This document shows, one piece after another, positions 19,314-27,910 of a stretch of DNA of 64,000 nucleotides. The notes under the pieces are model-generated. The model searched no databases. It had not been told where the DNA came from and worked only from the letters and a program-made list of their open reading frames with translations. The DNA is taken from contig NZ_FRAB01000014.1 in assembly GCF_900142195.1 (NCBI RefSeq), positions 62,001 through 126,000 of the forward strand, given 5' to 3'. This DNA is from Paraburkholderia terricola. GTDB taxonomy: Bacteria; Pseudomonadota; Gammaproteobacteria; Burkholderiales; Burkholderiaceae. Every line of letters starts with the position of its first letter. Position 1 is the stretch's first letter. The translations under genes and the position numbers were made by a program.

Positions 19314-20108
19314 CTAGTTTTTCGGTGTGCGCAGCGCGACGAAGTTGGTGACCCGCCGCGCACCGGCGGCTTTGAGCGTGCTTGCCAGCGCCTCGAGCGT
19401 GGCGCCGGTCGTCATCACATCGTCGACGATGCCGACATGCAGGCCTTGCACCGGTTCGGCCACCTTGAAGGCGCGGCCCACGTTCAGCCGGCGCGCCTCC
19501 AGGTCGAGCCGCGATTGCGGCGCGGTATGGATCACGCGATGCAGCAAGGTGGCGTTGCCGCGCACAGTCAGCGCGCGGGCCAACGGCCTCGCGATTTGCC
19601 ATGCCTGGTTGTAGCCGCGCTCGGTGAGACGTTGGCGGGCGAGCGGCACGGGCGCGATCACATCGGGCCGCGCCGATCTGTCCTGCCACGAGTCTTGCGC
19701 GAGCCGAGCGAGGCGTAGCGCGAACTCGCGCGCCAGCATCAACCGGGCGCGAAATTTCAGGCCGAGCGCCAACGCGTCGAGCGGTGGACGGTAATCCGCC
19801 AACGCGAGGGTCGCGTCGAACGAGGGCGGCTCACCGATGCATTCCGCGCAGCGATAGTAGGCACGGCTCGCCGCTCGCATCTCGGACAAGGGCTCGGCGC
19901 ATACCGTGCACCGCAATCGGCTTTCATTCCAATACGCTTCGTCGCAACCGGCGCACAGTGTCTTATGCGACAAATCGCCGCATAACGCGCACAGATTCGG
20001 CAGCACGGCTTGGGTCACATGCGGCCATGCCGAACGCAAGCCGTGTGCAAAACGAACGAAGCGCGTGGTCGAACCGCCGGGGAATGAAGAAAACAGACGG
20101 AATGGCAT
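19314..20108 (-). CDS. ComF-family phosphoribosyltransferase-like protein
   Basis: A 264-residue protein. The N-terminal half has zinc-finger-like cysteine pairs (CALCGDL, CAGC, CTVC, CAEC), followed by a type I phosphoribosyltransferase domain with the PRPP loop VGIVDDVMTTGATLEA near residue 225. ComF is needed for DNA uptake in some naturally competent bacteria; here that role is only inferred, though a ComM homologue is also present at 2.0 kb. The start at 20108 is chosen because longer in-frame starts overlap the divergent methyltransferase gene region. Confidence 0.9.
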   Translation of the reverse strand: MPFRLFSSFPGGSTTRFVRFAHGLRSAWPHVTQAVLPNLCALCGDLSHKTLCAGCDEAYWNESRLRCTVCAEPLSEMRAASRAYYRCAECIGEPPSFDATLALADYRPPLDALALGLKFRARLMLAREFALRLARLAQDSWQDRSARPDVIAPVPLARQRLTERGYNQAWQIARPLARALTVRGNATLLHRVIHTAPQSRLDLEARRLNVGRAFKVAEPVQGLHVGIVDDVMTTGATLEALASTLKAAGARRVTNFVALRTPKN

Positions 20109-20190
20109 GATTCGACCGCCCGAAGGCCTTTCGCACTGAATGAAGGGAAGCGAACGAGTATACTTCGGGCTCCACGCCAGTACGACACTC

Positions 20191-21156
20191 ATGTCCCCAA
20201 CTTCCGCTCAATCCGGCCGTCCGGCCTATGATTCCCGGCGTCTGCGGCGGATTTTCGACCGCCGTGCCGCGACCTTCGACGAGGTCGCCTTCCTGCCGCG
20301 CGAAATCGCCCAGCGCATGCGCGAGCGTCTCGATTACATCAAGGTGACGCCGGCGAGCGTCCTCGATGCCGGCTGCGGGGCGGGCGAAGACATTCCCGCG
20401 CTGCGTGAGCGCTTTCCCGAGGCGCCGGTGTTCGGCTCCGATCTCTCGCATGGCATGCTCAGCCGCGCGCTGCGCCACGATTCCGGCGACACGAGTTGGC
20501 GGCGATTTCTGCCGGCAACGCTCGGCAAGGCGCTCGGCGCCCGCGGCCCACGATTCGCGCAGGCCGACTTCTCGGCGCTGCCGTTCGCGGCCGGCGCCTT
20601 CGAATTCATCTGGTCAAACCTCGCGCTGCACTGGCATTCGCGTCCCGATCTCGTCTTTCCAGAATGGCAGCGGGTGCTGAAGGTCAACGGGCTCCTGATG
20701 TTCAGCACGCTCGGCCCTGATTCGCTCAAGGAGTTGCGCGGCGCCTATGCGGAAGTCGAGGCCGCGCACGGCGTCGTCATGCGCAAGCACGTGATCGACT
20801 TTGTCGATATGCATGATCTGGGCGACATGCTGGTCGAGAGCGGCTTCGAGATTCCAGTGATGGACCAGGAAACGCTCACGATCACCTACAAGTCCCCCGA
20901 GTCGCTGCTCGCGGACGTGCGCCGCTGGGGCGCCTATCCGTTTGAGCGCGAAGCGTCGTCGAGTGCCGCCGCACGCAGGCTGCACAAGGCACTGCTCGGG
21001 GCGCTCGAAGCCCGTCGGCGCGCGGACGGCACCATCGCGCTGACCTTCGAGGTGATCTACGGACACGCATGGAAAGCCGTGCCGCGCACCACGGCCGAAG
21101 GTCATGGCATCGTGCGGATCGAGGATATCGGACGAGGTTCCTCGAGGAACCGTTGA
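20191..21156 (+). CDS. bioC: BioC-like SAM-dependent methyltransferase
   Basis: A 321-residue class I methyltransferase. Motif I is VLDAGCGAGEDIPALRERFP; motif II is RFAQADFSALPFA and the post-motif segment WSNLALHWHSRPD matches malonyl-ACP O-methyltransferases, which mask malonyl-ACP to start biotin synthesis. It is longer than E. coli BioC by about 70 residues. No other bio gene is in the window, so the assignment to biotin is by family. The ATG at 20191 is chosen over one at 20140. It is divergent from comF. Confidence 0.75.
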   Translation: MSPTSAQSGRPAYDSRRLRRIFDRRAATFDEVAFLPREIAQRMRERLDYIKVTPASVLDAGCGAGEDIPALRERFPEAPVFGSDLSHGMLSRALRHDSGDTSWRRFLPATLGKALGARGPRFAQADFSALPFAAGAFEFIWSNLALHWHSRPDLVFPEWQRVLKVNGLLMFSTLGPDSLKELRGAYAEVEAAHGVVMRKHVIDFVDMHDLGDMLVESGFEIPVMDQETLTITYKSPESLLADVRRWGAYPFEREASSSAAARRLHKALLGALEARRRADGTIALTFEVIYGHAWKAVPRTTAEGHGIVRIEDIGRGSSRNR

Positions 21157-21284
21157 GGAATCAACGAGGCGGTAAAGCGGGCATCTGTTATGCCCGAAAT
21201 TACCGCTTCGAAGGACGCGCAAAAGGTGCGTCAAAACGGCGCGGAGGCTTGTCACGCCTGGCTTGTGAGCCAGCCGAGGCTTGC

Positions 21285-21313
21285 TTGTGGATGCTATGGA
21301 TCGCGCCTATAAT
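21285..21313 (+). promoter_or_regulatory. Sigma-70 promoter for the cytochrome oxidase locus
   Basis: TTGTGG at 21285-21290, a 17-base spacer and a consensus TATAAT at 21308-21313. It lies in the 303-base gap before the DUF2244 gene, which leads directly into coxB. Confidence 0.65.
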
Positions 21314-21459
21314 GCGTCAGTTTGTCGCCCGGAGTTCCCACATTTGGGGCGGCAGGCCCGAGACGCAGGGCTGCAAAATGAAGTGGCGCGGCGGTGTAGC
21401 GAGCGGCCGCATGGTGGTCGCGAGCACTGTCAGCAGCCGGGGATTCGCAGGAGGCTGCG

Positions 21460-21933
21460 ATGGAAGCATCAGATCTGCTGGCGGATTCGGAACCGGTCCT
21501 CAAAGACTGGATCATGAAGCGCAACTGTTCGATGTCTCCACGGCAGTTCGTATGTCTCTACGTGTCGCTTGCGTTGTTCTCGTTGGCAATTGCTTTCATG
21601 CTGGTTCTGGTCGGCGCCTGGCTGGTGTTGCCGTTCACCGGTATCGAATTGCTGGCGGTGGGCGTCGCGTTTGCCATCTATGCGCGTCATGCTGTTGATT
21701 ACGAGCGCATCCGGCTGTTTCAGAACCGGCTCGTGATCGAGCAGGTCAGCGGCGAGCGGCTCACGCAATTTGAATTCAATCCGCGCTGGGTGCGGATCGA
21801 GGCGGGCGCAACGCCGCGCGAGCAGATCAAACTGATCTCGCGCGGGCAGACGGTCATGATCGGGCAACATCTCGCGCAGTATCGGCGCGCGCAGTTCGCA
21901 GGCGAACTGCGCATGTGGCTCACACGTTGCTAG
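21460..21933 (+). CDS. DUF2244 integral membrane protein
   Basis: A 157-residue protein with two closely spaced membrane helices (about residues 28-50 and 55-73), followed by a soluble domain with VIEQVSGERLTQFEFNPRWVRIE and a C-terminal arginine-rich helix. This is the DUF2244 family, function unknown, regularly placed ahead of coxB in proteobacteria, which suggests a role in oxidase assembly. An AGGAGG site sits five bases before the ATG. It leads into coxB after 65 bases. Confidence 0.85.
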   Translation: MEASDLLADSEPVLKDWIMKRNCSMSPRQFVCLYVSLALFSLAIAFMLVLVGAWLVLPFTGIELLAVGVAFAIYARHAVDYERIRLFQNRLVIEQVSGERLTQFEFNPRWVRIEAGATPREQIKLISRGQTVMIGQHLAQYRRAQFAGELRMWLTRC

Positions 21934-21998
21934 ACGTGTCGAGCGCGCGGCGTTCACGGGGAGCGCGGGGCAGCCTGCCGGCGGGGTCGAGGGTTTGA

Positions 21999-23636
21999 AT
22001 GGAAATTTTGGGTAAGGAAGCTATGAAAACAATCAAGCGAGCCCTCATGGGCGTGCTGGCGACGAGCGGACTGCTTTTCGCCGGTGCCGCCCTGGCAGTG
22101 GGCGATGTTCCGGGCGGCCCTGCCGTCAACGAGATCAATCTCCAGCCGCCTGTGACGAAAATCGCTGAGGAGCTCTACAGCCTTCACACGTTCATGCTGA
22201 TTCTTTGCACGGTGATCTTCATCGGCGTGTTCGCTGTGATGTTCTATTCGATCTTTGCTCACCGCAAATCGAAAGGCCACAAGGCTTCGAATTTCCACGA
22301 AAGCACCACCGTCGAAATCATCTGGACGATCGTGCCGTTCGTCATCGTCGTGCTGATGGCGCTGCCCGCCACCAAGACCGTCGTCGCGATGAAGGACACC
22401 ACGAACGCCGACGTCACCATCAAGGTCACCGGCTACCAGTGGAAGTGGGGCTACGACTACGTGAAGGGTCCGGGCGAGGGCATCAGTTTCCTGTCCACGC
22501 TCTCCACGCCGCGTGCGGAAACCGACGGTCGTCAGCCGATTTCCACTACCTATCTGCAGGAAGTCGACAATCCGCTCGTCGTTCCAGTCAATAGCAAGAT
22601 CCGCATCATCACGACCGCGAACGACGTGGTCCACTCCTGGTACGTGCCGGCTTTCGGCGTGAAGCAGGACGCGATTCCGGGTTTCGTGCGCGACACGTGG
22701 TTCAAGGCGGAAAAGGTCGGCACGTTCCGCGGCTTCTGTACCGAACTGTGCGGCAAGGAACACGCGTTCATGCCGGTGGTGGTCGACGTACTGTCCGCCG
22801 ACGACTACGCGAAGTGGGTCGACACGCAGAAGAAGAAAATGGCGGCCGGCAAGGACGACCCGAACAAGACCTACACGTTGGCCGAGTTGATGGAGCGCGG
22901 CGGCAAGGTGTACGCGGCGAATTGCGCGGTCTGCCATCAGCCGACCGGCAAGGGCGCGGGCGCATTCCCGGCAATCGACGGCAGCAAGGTCGCGCACGGC
23001 CCGCTGGCCGAGCACGTAAGCCTCGTACTGAAGGGCAAGAACGCGATGCCTGCGTGGGCGCCGACGCTGAACGACGTCGAGATCGCCTCGGTCATCACAT
23101 ACGAACGTAACGCGTGGAGCAACCACACGGGCGACATTCTCCAGCCGAAGCAGGTGGCGGACGCGCGTAACGGCAAGCTGCCCGAAGGCGGCAACCATCT
23201 GGCCGACGCAGGCGCCGCGGCGAGCGGTGCCGAAGCGGCTTCGGGTGCGGCGGCAGCTTCGGGTGCCTCGGGTGCGGAAGCAGCCGCGGGCGCTTCGGAC
23301 AGCGCGGCCGCACCGCAAGCGGCATTGCCGGCAAGCGTCTACTTCGATACGGGCAAGAGCACGCTGCCGGCCGACGCGAAAGCGGCGGTCGAGGCGGCCG
23401 CGGCTTACGCGAAGGCGCATCCGGACGCGAAGTTCACGCTGTCCGGTTTCACCGACGCAACCGGTTCCGCCGACACCAACGCCAAGCTCGCGAAGAGCCG
23501 CGCCGAAGCCGTGCGCGACGCGTTGAAGGCAGCCGGCATCGCCGAAGACCACATTATTTTGAAGAAGCCGGAAACGATCACGGGCGGCAGCGACGCGAAA
23601 GAAGCCCGGCGTGTTCAGATCAGCCCGGCTGCCTGA
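21999..23636 (+). CDS. coxB: Cytochrome c oxidase subunit II fused to cytochrome c and OmpA-like domains
   Basis: A 545-residue subunit II. In order: signal peptide; two membrane helices (about 60-86 and 105-128); a cupredoxin domain with the full CuA set His212, Cys247, Glu249, Cys251, His255 and Met258; a cytochrome c domain with CAVCH heme site at 309-313 and axial Met350; an Ala/Gly/Ser linker (403-443); and an OmpA-type domain (447-545) with the peptidoglycan-contact pair Asp486 and Arg501. The first parts take electrons into the aa3 oxidase. The OmpA-like end is an unusual addition and should tether the complex to peptidoglycan. An alternative start is the ATG at 22023, which has its own AAGGAAG site. 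Confidence 0.95.
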   Translation: MEILGKEAMKTIKRALMGVLATSGLLFAGAALAVGDVPGGPAVNEINLQPPVTKIAEELYSLHTFMLILCTVIFIGVFAVMFYSIFAHRKSKGHKASNFHESTTVEIIWTIVPFVIVVLMALPATKTVVAMKDTTNADVTIKVTGYQWKWGYDYVKGPGEGISFLSTLSTPRAETDGRQPISTTYLQEVDNPLVVPVNSKIRIITTANDVVHSWYVPAFGVKQDAIPGFVRDTWFKAEKVGTFRGFCTELCGKEHAFMPVVVDVLSADDYAKWVDTQKKKMAAGKDDPNKTYTLAELMERGGKVYAANCAVCHQPTGKGAGAFPAIDGSKVAHGPLAEHVSLVLKGKNAMPAWAPTLNDVEIASVITYERNAWSNHTGDILQPKQVADARNGKLPEGGNHLADAGAAASGAEAASGAAAASGASGAEAAAGASDSAAAPQAALPASVYFDTGKSTLPADAKAAVEAAAAYAKAHPDAKFTLSGFTDATGSADTNAKLAKSRAEAVRDALKAAGIAEDHIILKKPETITGGSDAKEARRVQISPAA

Positions 23637-23680
23637 CGTGTTCATGGTCAGCATCGCAGTATTTGCTTTAGGAGATTGTC

Positions 23681-25294
23681 ATGTCTAGCATCGGACACGA
23701 TGTAGTCGCGGGCCACGAGCACGTGCACGGCGACCATGCCCACGAAACGCCGCATGGCTGGCGCCGTTGGCTGTTCGCAACCAATCACAAGGACATCGGT
23801 ACGCTGTACCTGATCTTCTCGTTCGTCATGTTCCTCTCCGGGGGCGTGATGGCGCTGATGATCCGTGCCGAACTGTTCGAGCCGGGTTTGCAGATCATGC
23901 GCCCCGAGTTCTTCAACCAGTTGACCACCATGCACGGCCTGATCATGGTGTTCGGCGCGATCATGCCGGCGTTCGTCGGCTTCGCGAACTGGATGGTGCC
24001 GCTGCAGATCGGCGCATCGGACATGGCTTTCGCGCGGATGAACAACTTCAGCTTCTGGCTGCTGCCGGTGGCGGCTGTCCTGTTGGTCGGTTCGTTCTTC
24101 TCGCCGGGCGGCGCGACCGCCGCCGGCTGGACGCTCTACGCGCCGTTGTCCACGCAGATGGGCCCCGGCATGGACTTCGCGATTTTCGCGGTTCACCTGA
24201 TGGGCGCTTCGTCGATCATGGGCGGGATCAACATCGTCGTGACGATCCTGAACATGCGCGCGCCCGGCCTCACGCTGATGAAAATGCCGATGTTCGTCTG
24301 GACATGGCTGATCACCGCATACCTGCTGATTGCCGTGATGCCGGTTCTCGCAGGCGCGATCACCATGGTGCTGTTCGACCGTCACTTCGGCACGTCGTTC
24401 TTCAACGCGGCCGGCGGCGGCGACCCGGTCATGTACCAGCATATCTTCTGGTTCTTCGGGCACCCCGAGGTGTACATCATGATCTTGCCGGCGTTCGGGA
24501 TCGTGTCGCAGGTGATTCCGGCGTTCTCGCGCAAGCCGCTGTTCGGCTATAGCTCGATGGTGTACGCAACCTCGTCGATCGCGATTCTGTCGTTCATGGT
24601 CTGGGCGCACCACATGTTCGCAACCGGCATGCCGGTGACGGGCCAACTGTTCTTCATGTACGCCACGATGCTGATCGCGGTGCCGACAGGCGTGAAGGTG
24701 TTCAACTGGGTCGCGACGATGTGGCGCGGTTCGCTGAGCTTCGAAACGCCTATGCTGTTCGCGGTCGGCTTCCTGCTGGTGTTCACGTTCGGCGGTCTGT
24801 CGGGCCTGATGCTCGCGATGGCGCCGCTCGACATTCAGTATCACGGCACCTACTTCGTGGTGGCGCACTTCCACTACGTGCTGGTGGCGGGGTCGCTCTT
24901 CGCGCTCTTCTCCGGCTGGTACTACTGGGCGCCGAAGTGGACCGGCTGGATGTACAACGAAACGCGCGGCAAGATCCACTTCTGGGCGTCGATGTTCTTC
25001 TTCAACCTCGCGTTCCTGCCGATGCACTTCGTCGGTCTCGCAGGCATGCCGCGTCGCTATGCTGACTATCCGGCCCAGTTCACCGACTGGAACCAGGTCA
25101 TCTCGATCGGCGCTTTCGGTTTTGGTCTGGCGCAGGTGTACTTCCTGTTCGCTGTTGCATTGCCGGCCTACCGTGGCGGCGGCGACCATGAAAAGGCCGG
25201 CGACAAGCCGTGGGACGGCGCAACGGGCCTCGAGTGGACCGTGCCGAGTCCGGCTCCGTTCCACACGTTCGAAAACCCGCCGACGGTCGAGTAA
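23681..25294 (+). CDS. coxA: Cytochrome c oxidase subunit I
   Basis: A 537-residue heme-copper oxidase catalytic subunit with twelve predicted membrane helices. Heme a and heme a3/CuB ligands appear in TTMHGLIMVFG, WFFGHPEVYIMILPAFG (His-Glu-x-x-Tyr, the cross-linked His-Tyr site and proton-channel Glu) and VVAHFHYVLVAG; the next histidine pair region is MVWAHHMFATG. It reduces oxygen to water and pumps protons. AGGAG lies six bases before the ATG at 23681, and coxB ends 44 bases upstream. Confidence 0.98.
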   Translation: MSSIGHDVVAGHEHVHGDHAHETPHGWRRWLFATNHKDIGTLYLIFSFVMFLSGGVMALMIRAELFEPGLQIMRPEFFNQLTTMHGLIMVFGAIMPAFVGFANWMVPLQIGASDMAFARMNNFSFWLLPVAAVLLVGSFFSPGGATAAGWTLYAPLSTQMGPGMDFAIFAVHLMGASSIMGGINIVVTILNMRAPGLTLMKMPMFVWTWLITAYLLIAVMPVLAGAITMVLFDRHFGTSFFNAAGGGDPVMYQHIFWFFGHPEVYIMILPAFGIVSQVIPAFSRKPLFGYSSMVYATSSIAILSFMVWAHHMFATGMPVTGQLFFMYATMLIAVPTGVKVFNWVATMWRGSLSFETPMLFAVGFLLVFTFGGLSGLMLAMAPLDIQYHGTYFVVAHFHYVLVAGSLFALFSGWYYWAPKWTGWMYNETRGKIHFWASMFFFNLAFLPMHFVGLAGMPRRYADYPAQFTDWNQVISIGAFGFGLAQVYFLFAVALPAYRGGGDHEKAGDKPWDGATGLEWTVPSPAPFHTFENPPTVE

Positions 25295-25410
25295 TCGTCA
25301 GCCAGCAAGATAGCCGGTTGCGGCGGCGGCGCGGATAGCGCGTCGCCCTCCGGGCCGGCAGCCGTAGCGGCGGTTTCCGCCGTGTCACAAAGGTATTCAG
25401 AAGCTTGAGC

Positions 25411-25545
25411 ATGACGCGCAATCCACAGGAAAGACGTACGCCGGAACAGATTCGCGCAAGCAACAGGCGGATTGGACTTGTGATGTTCGCCATCGCAGCG
25501 ATATTTTTTGCGAGCGTCATCATCAATCAGGCGTGGTTCTCCTGA
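25411..25545 (+). CDS. Cytochrome oxidase small assembly protein (44 residues)
   Basis: A short frame, MTRNPQERRTPEQIRASNRR at the start, then a single hydrophobic helix (IGLVMFAIAAIFFASVIIN) ending QAWFS. It lies between coxA and the Cox11 gene in the same direction, where many beta-proteobacteria carry a tiny membrane protein linked to oxidase assembly. The basic N-terminus would stay in the cytoplasm. The frame ends 42 bases before ctaG. Function is inferred from position and from resemblance to that family. Confidence 0.75.
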   Translation: MTRNPQERRTPEQIRASNRRIGLVMFAIAAIFFASVIINQAWFS

Positions 25546-25587
25546 CGCGGCGGTTGAAGTCCGTTTGCAGGTTTGTTGAGGATTGAG

Positions 25588-26202
25588 ATGTCGACGCAAC
25601 CGCCGGCTCAGGCCGACCGCTCTTTTAACCGTTCGATGCTGATCAAGCTGTTCGTGGTCGCGTTGATGATGTTCGGTTTCGGTTTTGCGCTGGTGCCGAT
25701 GTACCGCGCGATCTGCGAGATCACCGGCATCAACAACCTCGTGCAGCGTGATGCCACGGCGCGCGAGGCGAAGAATACGCAGGTCGACATGAGCCGCACG
25801 ATTTCGATCGAATTCGACGCGAACGCGCGCGGCCCGTTGGGTTTCAAGCCGGAGCAGCGCAGCCTCGACGTGCACCCGGGCGAAGTGACGACGGTGATGT
25901 ACGAGGTCAGCAACGAGCAGGCGCGCACGATTCAGGCGCAAGCCATTCCGAGCTACGCGCCGAAACAGGCCACCGAGTACTTCAAGAAGATCGAGTGTTT
26001 TTGCTTTACGCAGCAGACGTTGACCGCGAATCAGACCAAGCGGATGCCGGTGGTGTTCGTGGTCGATCCGAAGTTGCCGAAGGATGTGAAAACGATCACG
26101 TTGTCGTACACGTTCTTTGAATTGAGCACGCCGGCCGCGGCGAAGACCGGAAGCGCGGCGCTCCCGGCCAATACGGCGGCAACCGCCGCCAACCCCGCTT
26201 GA
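25588..26202 (+). CDS. ctaG: Cytochrome c oxidase assembly protein CtaG/Cox11
   Basis: A 204-residue copper chaperone that delivers copper to the CuB site of subunit I. One N-terminal membrane helix (about 18-38) carries YRAICEITG, and the periplasmic Ig-like domain has the copper-binding motif IECFCFTQQTL near residue 137 preceded by the conserved Pro-Ser-Tyr-Ala-Pro. The C-terminal 25 residues are an Ala/Thr-rich tail. The start at 25588 fits the family better than the one at 25573. Placed between the small assembly protein and the DUF2970 gene. Confidence 0.96.
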   Translation: MSTQPPAQADRSFNRSMLIKLFVVALMMFGFGFALVPMYRAICEITGINNLVQRDATAREAKNTQVDMSRTISIEFDANARGPLGFKPEQRSLDVHPGEVTTVMYEVSNEQARTIQAQAIPSYAPKQATEYFKKIECFCFTQQTLTANQTKRMPVVFVVDPKLPKDVKTITLSYTFFELSTPAAAKTGSAALPANTAATAANPA

Positions 26203-26232
26203 CGGCATGAGCCGCTGGCGAAGGAAGACGAG

Positions 26233-26442
26233 ATGAGCAATAACGGCGGCAGTCCGCGCAAGAGCAGTTTTGGCCAGTCGATGCGAGCCGTGCTCTGGTC
26301 GTTTTTCGGCGTGCGCAAGCGCCGCGATCTGGAAGCGGACGCCACGCAGTTGAACCCGCTGCATGTGATTGCGGCGGCGTTGATCTGCGCGGCCGTTTTC
26401 ATCGGCGTGCTGATCCTGGTCGTGCGGACCGTGGTGGGTTGA
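26233..26442 (+). CDS. DUF2970 small membrane protein
   Basis: A 69-residue protein with a basic N-terminal half (MRAVLWSFFGVRKRRDLEAD, an amphipathic segment) and one membrane helix at about 46-67. It matches the DUF2970 family, whose members sit in cytochrome oxidase loci of beta- and gamma-proteobacteria. Function is unknown; a role in oxidase assembly or stability is inferred from position between ctaG and coxC. GAAGGA precedes the ATG. Confidence 0.82.
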   Translation: MSNNGGSPRKSSFGQSMRAVLWSFFGVRKRRDLEADATQLNPLHVIAAALICAAVFIGVLILVVRTVVG

Positions 26443-26573
26443 AGCGGTAGGCGCGTGCAGGATACAGGGCGAAGCAAAGCCCACGAATTAGAGTGAAGCG
26501 GTGCGGTATCGACGCGCCGCCGAAGATACAGCCGGAGATTCCGGAACAACTGGACTGAAGTGGAGAATCAAGA

Positions 26574-27431
26574 ATGAGCGGTCAAAACGAGAGCCCGTAC
26601 TATTTCGTACCGCATCCGTCGCGGCATCCGATTAGCGCCGCGGTTGGGTTGCTGGTCATGCTCGGATCGCTGGCGGCCTGGATCAATGCGCATGACTGGG
26701 CGCCGATTGGCGTTGTCGTCGGTTTGTTGTGGCTGCTCTTTACCTTGTGGCACTGGTTCGGCGACGCGATCGCCGAGTCGGAAGGCGGCATGTACGGCAA
26801 GAATGTCGACAAGTCGTACCGCTGGAGCATGAGCTGGTTCATCTTCTCCGAAGTGATGTTCTTCGGCGCGTTCTTCGGCGCGCTGTTCTACGCGCGCGAA
26901 ATCGCGCTGCATCAACTCGGCAGCCTCGATTACAAGCTGATCTGGCCGGACTTCTCCGCGGTGTGGCCGAACAATGGTCCGGCAGCGCTGGTCTCGACCT
27001 TCAAGTCGATGCAGCCGTGGCCGATCCCGACCATCAACACGGCGCTGCTGCTGTCCTCGGGCGCCACGCTGACCGTTTCGCACCACGCGCTGCGCGAAGA
27101 TCATCGCAAGAAGGCGATGATCTGGCTGGCGGCTACGCTCGTGCTCGGCGTCGTCTTTCTGTTCTTTCAGGGCTACGAGTATTTTCACGCTTACCACGAA
27201 CTGAACCTGACGCTGGCCTCGGGCGTGTACGGTTCAACGTTCTTCCTGCTGACGGGCTTCCACGGTTTCCACGTGTTCCTCGGCGGCACGATGCTGGCGG
27301 TGGTGCTGGCGCGCATGATTCGCGGCCACTTCACGGCGGAGCATCACTTCGCGTTCGAAGGCGCCGCCTGGTACTGGCACTTTGTCGACGTGGTGTGGCT
27401 GGGGCTGTACGTCGTGGTGTACTGGCTGTAA
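26574..27431 (+). CDS. coxC: Cytochrome c oxidase subunit III
   Basis: A 285-residue subunit with seven predicted membrane helices. It starts MSGQNESPYYFVPHPSRHP, carries the conserved ISEVMFF-like segment WFIFSEVMFFGAFFGALFYAR, the FHGFHVFLGG motif and the C-terminal WYWHFVDVVWLGLYVVVYWL. Subunit III supports the stability and proton uptake of subunit I. A GGAG site lies ahead of the ATG. It is ended by the terminator at 27527. Confidence 0.97.
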   Translation: MSGQNESPYYFVPHPSRHPISAAVGLLVMLGSLAAWINAHDWAPIGVVVGLLWLLFTLWHWFGDAIAESEGGMYGKNVDKSYRWSMSWFIFSEVMFFGAFFGALFYAREIALHQLGSLDYKLIWPDFSAVWPNNGPAALVSTFKSMQPWPIPTINTALLLSSGATLTVSHHALREDHRKKAMIWLAATLVLGVVFLFFQGYEYFHAYHELNLTLASGVYGSTFFLLTGFHGFHVFLGGTMLAVVLARMIRGHFTAEHHFAFEGAAWYWHFVDVVWLGLYVVVYWL

Positions 27432-27526
27432 CGCAGTCCGGCTTGCGTCCGCCGGTTCGCCGGAATCGCATGAGAAGCCGGTCGCGCAACGTCTGTGAAG
27501 GACGCGGCGCATAAGGAACGGATCAG

Positions 27527-27562
27527 CGCCGCCCTCGACCCTGTCAGGGCGGCGTTTTGTTT
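27527..27562 (+). terminator. Intrinsic terminator after coxC
   Basis: CGCCGCCCT, a ten-base loop, AGGGCGGCG, then TTTTGTTT. It separates the coxB-coxC transcript from the convergent DUF2909 gene. Confidence 0.88.
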
Positions 27563-27589
27563 AGCGGAGTAGGGGACTTTCCGCCGGGC

Positions 27590-27799
27590 TCAACGCCCGT
27601 AAGGAATACCGGTCGACTGAATCCAGCCCATCCAGTGTGCGAACAGGATGAACAGGAACAGCGAGATCGACAGGCCCACCCGCGTGGCGAGCGACCAGAC
27701 CATCCGCTTGGTTTTGCCCTTGTCATGCATCATGAAGTACAGCGCCGACACCATGCTGGCGATGATCAGGACGAAGGCGACGGGAACGAGAATGTGCAT
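27590..27799 (-). CDS. DUF2909 twin-helix membrane protein
   Basis: A 69-residue protein with two membrane helices (about 3-23 and 41-61) joined by a short basic loop, HDKGKTKRMV. This resembles the DUF2909 family of inner membrane proteins found next to surf1 and coxC, on the opposite strand as here. Function unknown. The start at 27799 gives the family length; longer in-frame starts run into the surf1 gene. Confidence 0.78.
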   Translation of the reverse strand: MHILVPVAFVLIIASMVSALYFMMHDKGKTKRMVWSLATRVGLSISLFLFILFAHWMGWIQSTGIPYGR

Positions 27800-27910
27800 G
27801 GAACCAACTGAAAGCGGAAAGCGCATAGGCGAGACGATCATTATCTCACCGCGCGCTAGCGTCTGCCGTACCTTCCCGGTGGTGCGGCGCGCGATGCCGG
27901 AGCGCGTTCG

